Assembly (NCBI RefSeq): GCF_004345825.1
Contig: NZ_SLXM01000008.1
Span: 151,078-215,077, forward strand
DNA length: 64,000 nt
Source of the DNA: Tenacibaculum skagerrakense
GTDB lineage: Bacteria; Bacteroidota; Bacteroidia; Flavobacteriales; Flavobacteriaceae
Direction: 5' to 3'
Under the pieces are notes generated by a model. That model was not told the origin of the DNA. It did no database searches and saw only the letters and a list, made by a program, of their open reading frames with translations. Below, piece by piece: positions 36,185-45,612 of this stretch; positions within the stretch are counted from its first letter, which is position 1, and every line of letters begins with the position of its first letter. The position numbers were made by a program, and so were the translations under genes.

Positions 36185-37711
36185 TTAATGTTTAAAGTGT
36201 CTTGTTCCAGTAAACGCCATTGAAATATTATTATTGTTACAATAATCAATACTTAATTCGTCTTTTATAGAACCTCCTGGTTGTATAACGCTTTTAATTC
36301 CAGCATTGTCAGCTATTTCAACACAATCAGGAAAAGGAAAAAATGCATCACTTGCCATTACAGCTCCGTTTAAATCAAAATTAAAATTTTTAGCTTTTTC
36401 AATAGCTTGTCTTAAAGCATCAACACGACTTGTTTGTCCTGTTCCACTAGCACATAACTGCTTATTTTTAGCTAAAACAATTGTATTTGATTTTGTATGC
36501 TTACAAATTTTAGAAGCAAAAAGTAAATCTTCTATTTGTTCTTCGGTTGGTTTAGTTGTTGTTGGATATGATAAATCTGAAATACTATCAGTTTTATTGT
36601 CTTTGTCTTGAACTAAAACACCGTTTAAAGCAGTTCTAACAGTTTGTTCAGGTAAGTTTACTTCTTTTTGAACCAATAAAATTCTGTTCTTTTTTCCTTT
36701 AAGGATTTCTAAAGCATCATCATTATAAGACGGAGCAATAACAACTTCACAGAATAATTTATGAATTTCTTCAGCTGTAGCTTTGTCAATTGTGGTGTTA
36801 GTAATTAAAATTCCTCCGAACGCAGAAACTGGGTCACCAGCTAAAGCATCTACATAAGCTTGATAAACTGTATCTCTTTGAGCAAAACCACATGCGTTGT
36901 TGTGTTTTAAAATAGCAAATGTTGGAGCTTCTCCTTTGAATTCATTAATTAAATTAACCGCGGCGTCAACATCCAAAAGATTGTTGTAACTTAATTCTTT
37001 TCCATGAAGTTTATCAAACATAGCATCTAAATCACCAAAGAAATATCCTTTTTGATGAGGATTTTCTCCATATCTAAGTGTTTTAGAAGTGGTTTCACTA
37101 GCTTTATAAACTATCTCTTCTTCGTTGAAGTAGTTGAAAATTGCTGTGTCGTAATGTGATGAAATATTGAAAGCCATAGCAGCTAATTTTTTTCTGTCAG
37201 CAATAGTTGTTTCACCATTATATTCTGAAATCAACTCTAAGAATCCTTCATATTGTTCCATAGAAGAAACAATACAGGTGTCTTTAAAGTTTTTAGCTGC
37301 AGCTCTTATTAATGAAATTCCTCCGATGTCAATTTTCTCGATGATATCTTGTTCAGAAGCACCTGAAGCTACTGTTTTTTCAAAAGGATATAAATCAACT
37401 ATAACTAAGTCGATTTGAGGAATATTAAATTCTTCTAATTGAGCAATATCTCCTTCGTTATCTTGACGATTTAAAATTCCTCCAAACACTTTAGGGTGTA
37501 ATGTTTTTACACGTCCACCTAAAATAGATGGATAATCTGTAACTGATTCAACAGGTATTACGTTAATTCCTAAATCTTGAATGAATTTTTCAGTTCCTCC
37601 TGTAGAATAAATAGTAACATTTAAGTCGTTTAATTTTCTTACAATTGGCTCTAAACCATCTTTATGAAAAACTGAAATAAGTGCAGATTGAATTTTTTTA
37701 GTGTTGCTCAT
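36185..37711 (-). CDS. purH: Bifunctional AICAR formyltransferase/IMP cyclohydrolase
   Basis: A 508-residue enzyme for the last two steps of IMP synthesis. The N-terminal IMP cyclohydrolase (MGS-like) domain shows STGGTEKFIQDLGI, SILGGRVKTLHPKVFGGIL and DLVIVDLYPFE. The C-terminal formyltransferase domain has LRYGENPHQKGYFF, ILKHNNACGFA, DPVSAFGG and the C-terminal DAFFPFPD/GGSIKDE segments. It has a promoter-like element 29 bp upstream of its start. Upstream of that is the terminator of the 38-residue gene. Confidence 0.96.
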   Translation of the reverse strand: MSNTKKIQSALISVFHKDGLEPIVRKLNDLNVTIYSTGGTEKFIQDLGINVIPVESVTDYPSILGGRVKTLHPKVFGGILNRQDNEGDIAQLEEFNIPQIDLVIVDLYPFEKTVASGASEQDIIEKIDIGGISLIRAAAKNFKDTCIVSSMEQYEGFLELISEYNGETTIADRKKLAAMAFNISSHYDTAIFNYFNEEEIVYKASETTSKTLRYGENPHQKGYFFGDLDAMFDKLHGKELSYNNLLDVDAAVNLINEFKGEAPTFAILKHNNACGFAQRDTVYQAYVDALAGDPVSAFGGILITNTTIDKATAEEIHKLFCEVVIAPSYNDDALEILKGKKNRILLVQKEVNLPEQTVRTALNGVLVQDKDNKTDSISDLSYPTTTKPTEEQIEDLLFASKICKHTKSNTIVLAKNKQLCASGTGQTSRVDALRQAIEKAKNFNFDLNGAVMASDAFFPFPDCVEIADNAGIKSVIQPGGSIKDELSIDYCNNNNISMAFTGTRHFKH

Positions 37712-37739
37712 TGTGTGTGTTGTGTTGTTATTGAGCGTG

Positions 37740-37747
37740 CAAAAATA
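37740..37747 (-). promoter_or_regulatory. Promoter element of purH
   Basis: On the - strand TATTTTTG, a TAnnTTTG match 29 bp before the purH ATG and downstream of the terminator at 37798. No purine-riboswitch-like structure is visible in the short leader. Confidence 0.5.
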
Positions 37748-37797
37748 CTAAAAGTATGAATTTATTCGACGTTTACAGGAGGTTTTAATGACAAAAA

Positions 37798-37839
37798 AAA
37801 TCGGAAAAACTTGTTGATAACTTTAAGTTTTTCCGATTT
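37798..37839 (-). terminator. Strong terminator after the 38-residue gene
   Basis: A perfect 15-bp stem AAATCGGAAAAACTT with its complement, 12-nt loop, and eight T residues on the - strand exit. It lies 21 bp beyond the stop codon of the small gene at 37860. Confidence 0.88.
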
Positions 37840-37859
37840 TAAATTTTTTTATTGACTTT

Positions 37860-37976
37860 TTATTCTGCGTTTTCTAGGAAATCACGAACCCATAGAGCTA
37901 ATTTTTCCAGTAAAGTCAACTTTTCAGTCTGGCCATTCGAGCCCAAACCTTCATAATTAGGGATGTGCTTACTCAT
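37860..37976 (-). CDS. 38-residue small protein, unknown function
   Basis: An ATG-to-TAA frame of 38 codons between purH and the GAF protein gene. The protein begins MSKHIPNYEGLGSNGQTEK and ends LEKLALWVRDFLENAE. The C-terminal ~19 residues form a predicted amphipathic helix with one Trp; the N-terminus is polar with Gly and Asn. No signal peptide. Support for a real gene: it fills an otherwise empty 355-bp gap, is followed 21 bp later by a strong same-strand terminator, and its codon use looks like the neighbours. I do not recognise a family. The last residues resemble the end of FtsA in this window (FLDNAE). Confidence 0.65.
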   Translation of the reverse strand: MSKHIPNYEGLGSNGQTEKLTLLEKLALWVRDFLENAE

Positions 37977-38066
37977 CGTTAGGGGATTTAATGATTAGTA
38001 AAAATTGTTAATAACTTTTACGAAAATATGGAAAAAAACTTAATATACAAGTATTTACGAAAATTT

Positions 38067-38519
38067 TTACAAAAAAACTGTTATTTCTTTACATATGTAT
38101 TCTAAAAGTCGTTCATCCTCCTCTGAAAAAGGGTTCAACGTATGAGAATCAATATCTATCTGACCTATGTTTTCGCCATTCATAAAAATAGGGATTACAA
38201 TTTCAGATTTTACTTTCCAACCACATGAAATATAATTATCCTGTTCAGAAACATCTTGAACAACAAAGTTCTCATTACTAACAGCTACTTGACCACAAAT
38301 ACCTTTTCCAAAAGGAATAATTGTGTGTTCGGTTTCTTCTCCGGCATATTGAGCTAATTTTAATTCCTCTTTATCACCATTTTTAAAATAAAAACCTACC
38401 CAATCATAATAAGGTACCTCTGATTTTAAATAATTACAAATCTCTTGTAATTTTTCTTCTCTAGAATTTTGAGAAGCTATGATTAAATCAATTTTAGATG
38501 TTAAATTTTCTATAACCAA
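38067..38519 (-). CDS. GAF-domain protein, probable free methionine-(R)-sulfoxide reductase
   Basis: A 150-residue single GAF domain. The stretches YYDWVGFYF, FGKGICGQVAVSNENFVVQDV, NYISCGWKVKSEIVIPIFM and GQIDIDSHTLNPFSEEDERLLEYI match the fRMsr (YebR-like) family, which reduces free Met-R-sulfoxide. Of the three family cysteines, those in GICG and ISCG (the latter the usual catalytic one) are present; the third, usually ten residues before GICG, is not seen. Enzyme activity is therefore likely but not certain. It starts 2 bp after the pseudouridine synthase stop, suggesting one transcript. Confidence 0.8.
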   Translation of the reverse strand: MVIENLTSKIDLIIASQNSREEKLQEICNYLKSEVPYYDWVGFYFKNGDKEELKLAQYAGEETEHTIIPFGKGICGQVAVSNENFVVQDVSEQDNYISCGWKVKSEIVIPIFMNGENIGQIDIDSHTLNPFSEEDERLLEYICKEITVFL

Positions 38520-38521
38520 TT

Positions 38522-39355
38522 TTAAAGCATTTTTAAATTATTAATTTCTAGTTGAGTTAATTCTCTATATCTTCCTCTCGGTAAATTCTTTTTTGTTAAG
38601 CCGGCAAATACCACACGGTCTAATTTAGTTACATGGTAACCGAAATGATCAAATATTTTTCTAACAATTCTATTTCTACCAGAATGAATTTCAATACCTA
38701 CTTCAGTTTTCTTTTCACCTTCAACATAAGAAACAGCATCGATGAATACTCTTTTTCCTTCAATTACAACATCTCCTCTTAGTTTTTCTAAATCTGTTAA
38801 TGATAATTTTTTGTCTAAAGAAGCGTGGTACAATTTTCTAACATTATGTTTAGGGTGAGTTAGTTTCTTAGCCATTTCACCATCATTAGTGAAAAGCAAT
38901 AACCCAGTAGTGTTTCTGTCTAATCTTCCAACCGGATAGATACGTTCTTTGGTCGCATTACCTATTAACTCCATTACAGTTTTTCTTCCTCTATCATCTT
39001 CCATTGTAGTAATGTAATTCTTAGGCTTGTTAAGAAGAATGTACTTTTTTTGTTCTAAAGAGATTAAAGAACCATCAAAACGAACTTCATCATCAGACTG
39101 AACCTTATATCCCATTTCAGTAACAAGTTTTCCGTTTACAGTTACACTTCCGTGTTCGATGTAAGTGTCTGCTTCTCTTCGAGAACAAATACCAGCGTTA
39201 GCTATAAATTTGTTTAATCTAGTTCCTGATTCTTCTTTTTTTGTATTATTAGAAGTGTTAGAAGGTTTGCTCTTTCTAGGTTGAAACGATTTTTTATTGC
39301 GAGGATTGCTGTTACCGCCAGCTTGTCGTCCTCTCGACGAGTTATTTTTATTCAT
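38522..39355 (-). CDS. rRNA pseudouridine synthase (RluB/RsuA family)
   Basis: A 277-residue enzyme. The basic, disordered N-terminal tail (about 45 residues of Asn/Arg/Lys/Ser) is followed by an S4 RNA-binding domain (TRLNKFIANAGICSRREADTYIEHG) and the catalytic domain with the aspartate motif YPVGRLDRNTTGLLLFTNDG, then IHSGRNRIVRKIFDHFGYHV. It would convert a uridine in 23S or 16S rRNA to pseudouridine; RluB-type specificity is most likely, but the site cannot be fixed from sequence. In related genomes it usually neighbours the mevalonate genes; here the LRR gene lies between. Confidence 0.9.
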   Translation of the reverse strand: MNKNNSSRGRQAGGNSNPRNKKSFQPRKSKPSNTSNNTKKEESGTRLNKFIANAGICSRREADTYIEHGSVTVNGKLVTEMGYKVQSDDEVRFDGSLISLEQKKYILLNKPKNYITTMEDDRGRKTVMELIGNATKERIYPVGRLDRNTTGLLLFTNDGEMAKKLTHPKHNVRKLYHASLDKKLSLTDLEKLRGDVVIEGKRVFIDAVSYVEGEKKTEVGIEIHSGRNRIVRKIFDHFGYHVTKLDRVVFAGLTKKNLPRGRYRELTQLEINNLKML

Positions 39356-39375
39356 TTTATAAAATTTTGAATTTG

Positions 39376-39383
39376 CAAAATTA
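39376..39383 (-). promoter_or_regulatory. Promoter element of the pseudouridine synthase operon
   Basis: On the - strand TAATTTTG, an exact TAnnTTTG match 20 bp before the start codon. Confidence 0.55.
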
Positions 39384-39563
39384 CATTAATTATTTCTTAC
39401 GCAATTAGTTAAAGTGTTTAATTTTTATGGTTTTCAAAATATTTTTTCTCGTTTTGAGAAATGAGCTATTTATTTGTGTTTTAAATATTTCAATAAGTAA
39501 AATATTTTTTTAAAAAGTATAAAATCACCCAAAATGGGTGAAATGGTTGTGGTAATCGAAGAA

Positions 39564-39571
39564 TACTTTTG
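39564..39571 (+). promoter_or_regulatory. Promoter element of the LRR gene
   Basis: TACTTTTG, an exact TAnnTTTG match 15 bp before the ATG at 39587. The predicted leader is very short. A TTG at 39547-39549 is closer than the usual -33 spacing. Confidence 0.45.
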
Positions 39572-39586
39572 CCAAAATTTTTAATA

Positions 39587-42500
39587 ATGAGAAACAAATT
39601 ACTTATTCTTAGTTGCTTTTTAAGCATTAGTTTTTGGGCGCAAAACACGTATGTGCCAGATGATAATTTTGAACAAGCCTTAATTGACCTAGGGTACGAC
39701 AATGTGCTTGATGATTATGTGTTGACAAGTAATATAACTAACGTTACTAGTTTACAAATATCAAATAAAGGAATACAAGATTTAACAGGTATAGAAAGTT
39801 TTACTTCTTTACAGCAACTTTTTTACATAATAATGTATTAACTACGATTAATTTATCGTCGAATACAGCTTTAAAGCGATTGGATGCTTACGAAAATCAG
39901 TTTACTAACGTGGATGTTACAAGCAATGTGAATTTGGAGGTGCTTTTCTTAGATAATAATCAAATAACAGATATTGACTTGTCTAAGAATACAAAAATTT
40001 ACAGTTTAAAATTGGGGCATAATCAACTTACAAGTCTTGATCTTTCAAAGAATATACAACTACAATATTTTTATGCGCAATGGAATCAGTTAAAATCAAT
40101 GGACTTGTCATTAAACAATAAATTGATTGCAGTTTGGATAGAAAACAATCAGTTTACGGAGGTAAATATTAAGAATGGAAATAATGGAATAATTACACAT
40201 TTTGCAGTAACTAATAATCCTGATTTAACTTGTATTAAAGTGGATTATATTACTAATAATAGACCATATACATGGGTTAAAGATAATACGGCAACTTATA
40301 ATACTGATTGTTCTCCTAAGACGTATGTGCCTGATGATAATTTTGAACAAGCTTTAATTGATTTAGGGTATGATGATGTACTTGATAATTATGTGGTTAC
40401 TTCTAACATCACCTCTTTAAAATCACTTAATGTTGTTGGTAAAAATATAATTGATTTATCTGGTATTGAGGATTTTACAAGTATTGAGTATTTATCAATT
40501 TTTAATAATAAAATTACAAGTTTAGATTTAAGTAATAATACTAATTTGATTAATCTTGTTGCATACAATAATGAATTAACGAATGTTAATCTTAGTAATA
40601 ATTCAGCTTTAATATATTTGTCAATTTCAGCAAATAATATTTCTGCTTTAGATTTAAGTAGTAGTGTAGCGCTTGAATCTTTTTATGCTAATAGTAATAA
40701 ATTAGAGGTTATTGATTTAAGTATGGCAACTTCATTAAAATATTTTGTTGCAGACGAAAATGCATTAACTAGTTTAAATTTAAAGAATGGAAACAATACT
40801 AATTTTATAACTTTTTCGGTAAAAAAGAATCCTGATTTAACCTGTATACAGGTTGATGATGCTAATTATAGTTTGTTGAAATGGACAAATTTTAAAGATA
40901 ATACAGCGCAGTTTAAAGAGGATTGTACAATAGTATACACTCAAATACCAGACTCTAATTTTGAACAGGCTTTAATAAATTTAGGTCTAGATTCTTTGTT
41001 AGACGGTAAAGTGGAAACAGAACAAATTGCTACGCTATATTCATTAAATGTTTCAGGGAAAAATATAACTGATTTAACTGGGATAGAAGCATTTTCGTCA
41101 TTAGAGATATTGGATGCTACTCAAAACAAATTAGCGTCAGTTGATTTAAGTAATAATACTTCTTTGAAATTTCTTAAATTATAATAATATTTCTAGTATT
41201 GATTTAAGTAGCAACACTGAATTGTTAGAATTACACATTTATCATAATGAGTTAACAGGTTTGGATTTGTCTAGTAATATAAAATTAAAAGTCGTTGACG
41301 CTTTTTCTAATGAGTTGACTAGTATTGATGTAACAAATTGTTTGGAATTAAAGAGCTTAGGTGTTTGGTATAATCAGTTAACAAGTATTGATGTAACAAA
41401 AAACACAAAATTAGAAAACCTTAATTTTGAGGGTAATAATTTAACTTCTGTAGATATTAGTAATAATACTCTTTTGAAGTATCTCTATGCGATAGAAAAT
41501 AGTCTTTCAGGAATAAATCTAACTAATAACACAAGTTTAGAGTATGTGCATATTAACAATAATAATCTGAATTCTATTGATGTCTCTAATAATGTTACAT
41601 TGAAACTTTTACAGATTAGTAATAATAATATTTCTAATTTAGATTTATCCCAAAACACTATGTTAACAAGCTTAGGTGCTGTGAATAATAATCTAGAGAG
41701 CCTTACTATTAAGAACGGAAACAATATAAATGTTAGCAGTTTTTATATTACAAATAACCCAAATTTATATTGTGTTGAGGTTGATGATGTAATTTACAGT
41801 AAAGCTAATTGGATCAATATTGATGATATAGTTACTTTCCGTGAGAGTTGTACAAATTTTGACGATACTTTAAATCGTTTTGACGACAATGTAACTGGAA
41901 ATTGGAACGATGCAGCAAACTGGAGTTTGGGTCATGTTCCCTCATCAGGAGAAGTAGTAGAAATTCCTAGTGCTTCTAATATCACAATTAATAAAGATGA
42001 TGTTGTAGAGGTAGAAAAAATTATCAGTAGTGGATATATAACCTTAAACGGGAAATTAACCATAACAGATAAGTACGTAAATACAGGTGCTATCAATTTT
42101 AATTCTTCTGGCTCATTAATTACGACAAAAGCAACTGGGACAGGAACGTATATTTTGAATAAAAATACCTATAAAGGATATGATTTACATCCTGATAACT
42201 GGTACTTAGTAGCATTGCCTGGTGATGATATTGTTGCTCAAAGTGTGATTTCTAATTCTACCTTGGCGACAGGTACAGGAACCAATAAAGGTTTAGCAGT
42301 TTATGATAATTCAAGTTCCATAAACGGTGGTTGGCGTTACTTAAGTTCAACATCTCAAGATATATTACAACCTGGAGTTGGTTTTGCAACAAAAATGACC
42401 TCTAATTCAAGCATGTATTTAAGAAAATTCCAAAGTAATATTGATTCAGAGTTTTTGGTGAAAGATTATAATATAACTGTTATGAATGGTTCGGAAAATG

Positions 42501-43477
42501 GCTGGAACTTAATCGGTAATCCTTATCTCGCTCCTATACCAGCGAATAATAGTTCAGATGGAAGTAGTTTTTTAGAAATGAATGAGTCTAAGTTAGATCC
42601 TGCTTATGCTGCGTTGTATTTCTGGAATCCAAATACAAATTCTTATGATGTAGTAAATAAGGCTACAAGAGATAATTATATTGAACCAATTGAAGGCTTC
42701 TTTGTGAAAGTTGCTAATCCTGTTGAACAAGTAGCATTTAAAAGTAGTTCCTTAGTACATCTTCCTGAAGCTATTTCTAGTAGAACACAAAATACTGCAG
42801 TTGAAATTTCTTTAATTGTAGAAGGTGGAGAGAAAAGAAAAAAGACAATCATTAAGTATTTAGAAAATTCAACTAAAGGATTGGATGTAGGTTATGATGC
42901 TGGTCTTTTCAATGCTAAGGAAGAATCATTCTCTGTTTATTCATCTATCGAAAGTGATACTATGAGAACACCTTTAACCATTCAATGTTTACCAGAAAGT
43001 GAACTATACGGAGGGAAAATTGCTATTGGTTTAAAAGTACAGGTAGGAGAAGAAATTACAATTAGTGCTCTAAGTGCTAATTTAACAGAAGGAACAGTAT
43101 TGTTATTGGAAGACACATTGAAAAATGTATTTGTTGATGTGTCAAAACCTGAGTCAGTTTATAAAACAATGTTAGTGTCGGAAGAGGAGGGAAGTAATCG
43201 TTTTTTCTTACATACGGTATCAAAAACTTTATCTGATGATAATAATCTAAATGAAGAAGGAGTAAAAATCATCAAAACAGATTCAAATCACTTATTAATA
43301 AATGGATTGGATGAAAAAGGAGAAGTTTTTATTTATAATATTGAAGGAAAGCTAGTAAGTCATGAAAAAATTAACCCTGTAAATAACACAGTAAGTTTTT
43401 CAAATAAGACTCATGGTGTTTATATAGTTAATTTGGTGATGAATAATAAAAGAGTTACAAAAAAGATAGTTCTATAA
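39587..43477 (+). pseudogene. Leucine-rich-repeat T9SS cargo protein gene, interrupted by two frameshifts
   Basis: The gene would encode about 1,295 residues: signal peptide (MRNKLLILSCFLSISFWAQ); three modules each opening with a VPDDNFEQALIDLGYD-type segment (near 39650, 40321 and 40945) and holding LRR units of about 21 residues (SLKxLxxxxNxLxxIDLSxNT); a beta-rich region; and a C-terminal T9SS sorting domain (from about 43270, GEVFIYNIEGKLVSHE, ending TKKIVL). Frame 1 stops at 39841 after a six-T run (39819-39824), where one extra T restores the LRR. Frame 2 (to 41184) stops in an A/T-rich tract at 41176-41190, where the next frame continues the LRR. Translation of the pieces would give no secreted, sorted product. 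Sequencing error, decay or phase variation cannot be separated here. Confidence 0.85.
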
Positions 43478-43491
43478 CAATTTACAAAGAA

Positions 43492-43656
43492 ATGAATAAT
43501 CAAAAGAAAGAAACAAATATCACTCGAAAAGAAGCTTTAAAAAGGTTAGGCAATTATGGTAAATATAGCGCATTAACTGCTTTAGGAACTTATATGTTAT
43601 TGAATCCTAAGAGAGCGCAAGCTGCTTCTCCTGAAGCTCCAGGTGATGGTTTTTAA
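43492..43656 (+). CDS. 54-residue small protein downstream of the LRR gene
   Basis: ATG 43492 to TAA 43656. The protein begins MNNQKKETNITRKEALKRLG, has a modestly hydrophobic central part (about residues 25-40, YSALTALGTYMLLN) followed by RAQAAS, an AxA-like site resembling a signal-peptide end, and a short PEAPGDGF tail. If processed, almost nothing would remain, so a membrane-associated or released peptide is possible. It starts 15 bp after the LRR stop and precedes the shared terminator, so it is probably co-transcribed. I know no function for it; similar short proteins beside T9SS cargo genes in flavobacteria are the closest comparison I can make. Confidence 0.65.
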   Translation: MNNQKKETNITRKEALKRLGNYGKYSALTALGTYMLLNPKRAQAASPEAPGDGF

Positions 43657-43683
43657 TGTTATTTTTAAAGTTTTTTGATAGTA

Positions 43684-43714
43684 AAATCCTGAGTTGCATA
43701 ACTCGGGATTTTTT
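43684..43714. terminator. Bidirectional terminator between the LRR/small gene unit and ubiA-like gene
   Basis: A 12-bp stem AAATCCTGAGTT / AACTCGGGATTT with GCAT loop and T run on +; A-rich on the other side. It overlaps the stop codon of the convergent prenyltransferase gene. Confidence 0.85.
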
Positions 43715-44633
43715 AATCCAACACATCTACTATTTTATCTAGAAGTATTGATTTGTCAATCAATAATAAACTAAATACGCCTATTAATAATAGTATTTTG
43801 AGCACGTTGTGTAATAATTGATATTGTTTTTTACCAACAGCTTTGAAAATAAAAAAAGCCATAAAAACAAGAATAGCAGAGGCGAAATAAAAGTAATATT
43901 TCATGTGTGCTATATCTGGATAGCTAAAAAGTATGACGGTAGGTATAAAAGCAAGTGAAATTAGTAAAGCGATAAGTTGCTTAGTTCTTTTTTCGCCATA
44001 AGCAACAGGAAATGTTTTGTAGTTATTTACTAAGGCGCCTTTAATATTCTCCAAATCCTTAATTAATTCTCGTACCATTATCACTAAGAATAAAAAAATG
44101 GCATGTATAAAAATAATGGTTGAGAAATTTTTGAAATGTACAAACACCACAAAAAAAGGTAGAATTGTTAAAGTGGTTGCGGAAATTAAACCTATTAGGG
44201 GATATTTTTTTAGTTTATGAGAATAAAACCAAATACTAAAAATATACAAAGCAAAGAAAAAAGCGGCCCTCCACGACACTAACCAGCCAAATGCAAACCC
44301 GATAAAATTTAATAAAAAATAAAGAGAAAGTTTAGTTTCTTGTTTAATTTGAGCATCTAACCCCGTTTTTAAAGGTCTGTTAATTCTGTCAGCCTTTACA
44401 TCGTAAAAATTATTGATAATATATCCAGCAGCAACAACACTAACAGTTGCAAGTACTAAATACATTAAATGCCAATCAAAAAGTATTGGGAAAAGTGTTC
44501 TTTGATCTGAGAAAACAAATATAGCTGCCAAATATTGAGCAGCTATTAAAACTAATATATTGTAACCTCTAACTACAGAAAATAAGCTAAGAAATTTTAA
44601 AGCTAGTTTGTTGTTTGAGGAAAAAAAACTCAT
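43713..44633 (-). CDS. UbiA-family prenyltransferase (geranylgeranylglycerol-phosphate geranylgeranyltransferase-like)
   Basis: A 306-residue membrane protein with eight or nine hydrophobic segments. The first aspartate-rich motif NNFYDVKADRINRP is intact; a second, weaker one is around LIKDLENIKGAL. UbiA proteins attach a prenyl chain to an acceptor. Flavobacterial members in this location are often labelled geranylgeranylglycerol-phosphate transferases, but the acceptor cannot be decided from sequence. It lies 3 bp after the mevalonate kinase gene, which makes the mevalonate-derived prenyl donor a natural functional link. Confidence 0.85.
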   Translation of the reverse strand: MSFFSSNNKLALKFLSLFSVVRGYNILVLIAAQYLAAIFVFSDQRTLFPILFDWHLMYLVLATVSVVAAGYIINNFYDVKADRINRPLKTGLDAQIKQETKLSLYFLLNFIGFAFGWLVSWRAAFFFALYIFSIWFYSHKLKKYPLIGLISATTLTILPFFVVFVHFKNFSTIIFIHAIFLFLVIMVRELIKDLENIKGALVNNYKTFPVAYGEKRTKQLIALLISLAFIPTVILFSYPDIAHMKYYFYFASAILVFMAFFIFKAVGKKQYQLLHNVLKILLLIGVFSLLLIDKSILLDKIVDVLD

Positions 44634-44636
44634 AGA

Positions 44637-45563
44637 TTAAAATCGGTACACAATTTCTAATTTGTAGTTCTTTAAGCTTTGTTTTGCTTTTTCAAAATCT
44701 TCTGTAAATCCTAAAATGTATCCTCCACCGCCAGAACCACAAAGTTTTAAGTAGTAATCGTTGGTTTGAATTCCTTTTTCCCAAACTTTATGAAAAGCAT
44801 TAGGAATCATAGGTTTAAAATTAGCTAAAACTACTTTTGAAAGTTTTTTAACGTTTCCAAATAAAGAAGTAACATTTCCTTTAAGGAAATCTTCGATACA
44901 AGCATCTGTATAGGTAACAAACTCTTCGCTTAGCATTTTGCGGAAACCTTCATTCTTCATTTTGTTCATGAAAATGGAAACCATCGGTTCAGTTTCACCA
45001 ACTTGTTCAGAATCTAATAAGAAAACAGCACCTTTTCCTTCTTTTTGAGAAGGTATTCCTGTCGCCTCTATATTTTCTTTAGAGTTTATTAAAATAGGAA
45101 TGCTTAAATATGAATTGAGTGGATCTAAACCTGAACTTTTACCATGAAAGAAAGATTCCATTACGGAAAAAATTTCTTTTAACTTAACAAGCTTATCTCT
45201 AGTTAGGTTTTCTAGCACGGTGATTTTATCGTTAGCATATTTATCATAGATAGAAGCTACTAAAGCACCAGAACTTCCTACACCATAACCTTGCGGAATA
45301 GAAGAATCAAAATACATTCCAGAAGAAATATCTTCTTGAAAACTTTCTAAATTAAATGAAACTAAACTAGAATCTAAATTTGTAAGATAGTTGTAAAATG
45401 ATTTTAGATTTTCGTTAGACTTTTTAGCTTCTCCTGTTAAATTTTGAGCTGTTTTTAAAGCTCCTTTGTAAGAATTAAAAGGAATAGCTAAACCTTTAGA
45501 ATCTTTAATGATTCCATACTCGCCAAAAAGTAGAATTTTAGCATAAAAAAGAGGTCCTCTCAT
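44637..45563 (-). CDS. Mevalonate kinase (GHMP kinase family)
   Basis: A 308-residue GHMP kinase. N-terminal AKILLFGEYGIIKDSKGLAIP is the substrate-binding motif 1; GYGVGSSGALVASIYDKY is the ATP-binding P-loop (motif 2); LCGSGGGGYILGF is motif 3. SSGLDPLNSYLSIPILI gives the usual catalytic aspartate. Together with mvaD two genes upstream this indicates phosphorylation of mevalonate in the isoprenoid pathway. It sits between the MORN-repeat gene and the UbiA gene on the same strand. Confidence 0.88.
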   Translation of the reverse strand: MRGPLFYAKILLFGEYGIIKDSKGLAIPFNSYKGALKTAQNLTGEAKKSNENLKSFYNYLTNLDSSLVSFNLESFQEDISSGMYFDSSIPQGYGVGSSGALVASIYDKYANDKITVLENLTRDKLVKLKEIFSVMESFFHGKSSGLDPLNSYLSIPILINSKENIEATGIPSQKEGKGAVFLLDSEQVGETEPMVSIFMNKMKNEGFRKMLSEEFVTYTDACIEDFLKGNVTSLFGNVKKLSKVVLANFKPMIPNAFHKVWEKGIQTNDYYLKLCGSGGGGYILGFTEDFEKAKQSLKNYKLEIVYRF

Positions 45564-45612
45564 CTATTTTTCAAGTTTGTAATACAAAGATAAGTATATT
45601 TTACTTAATTTC

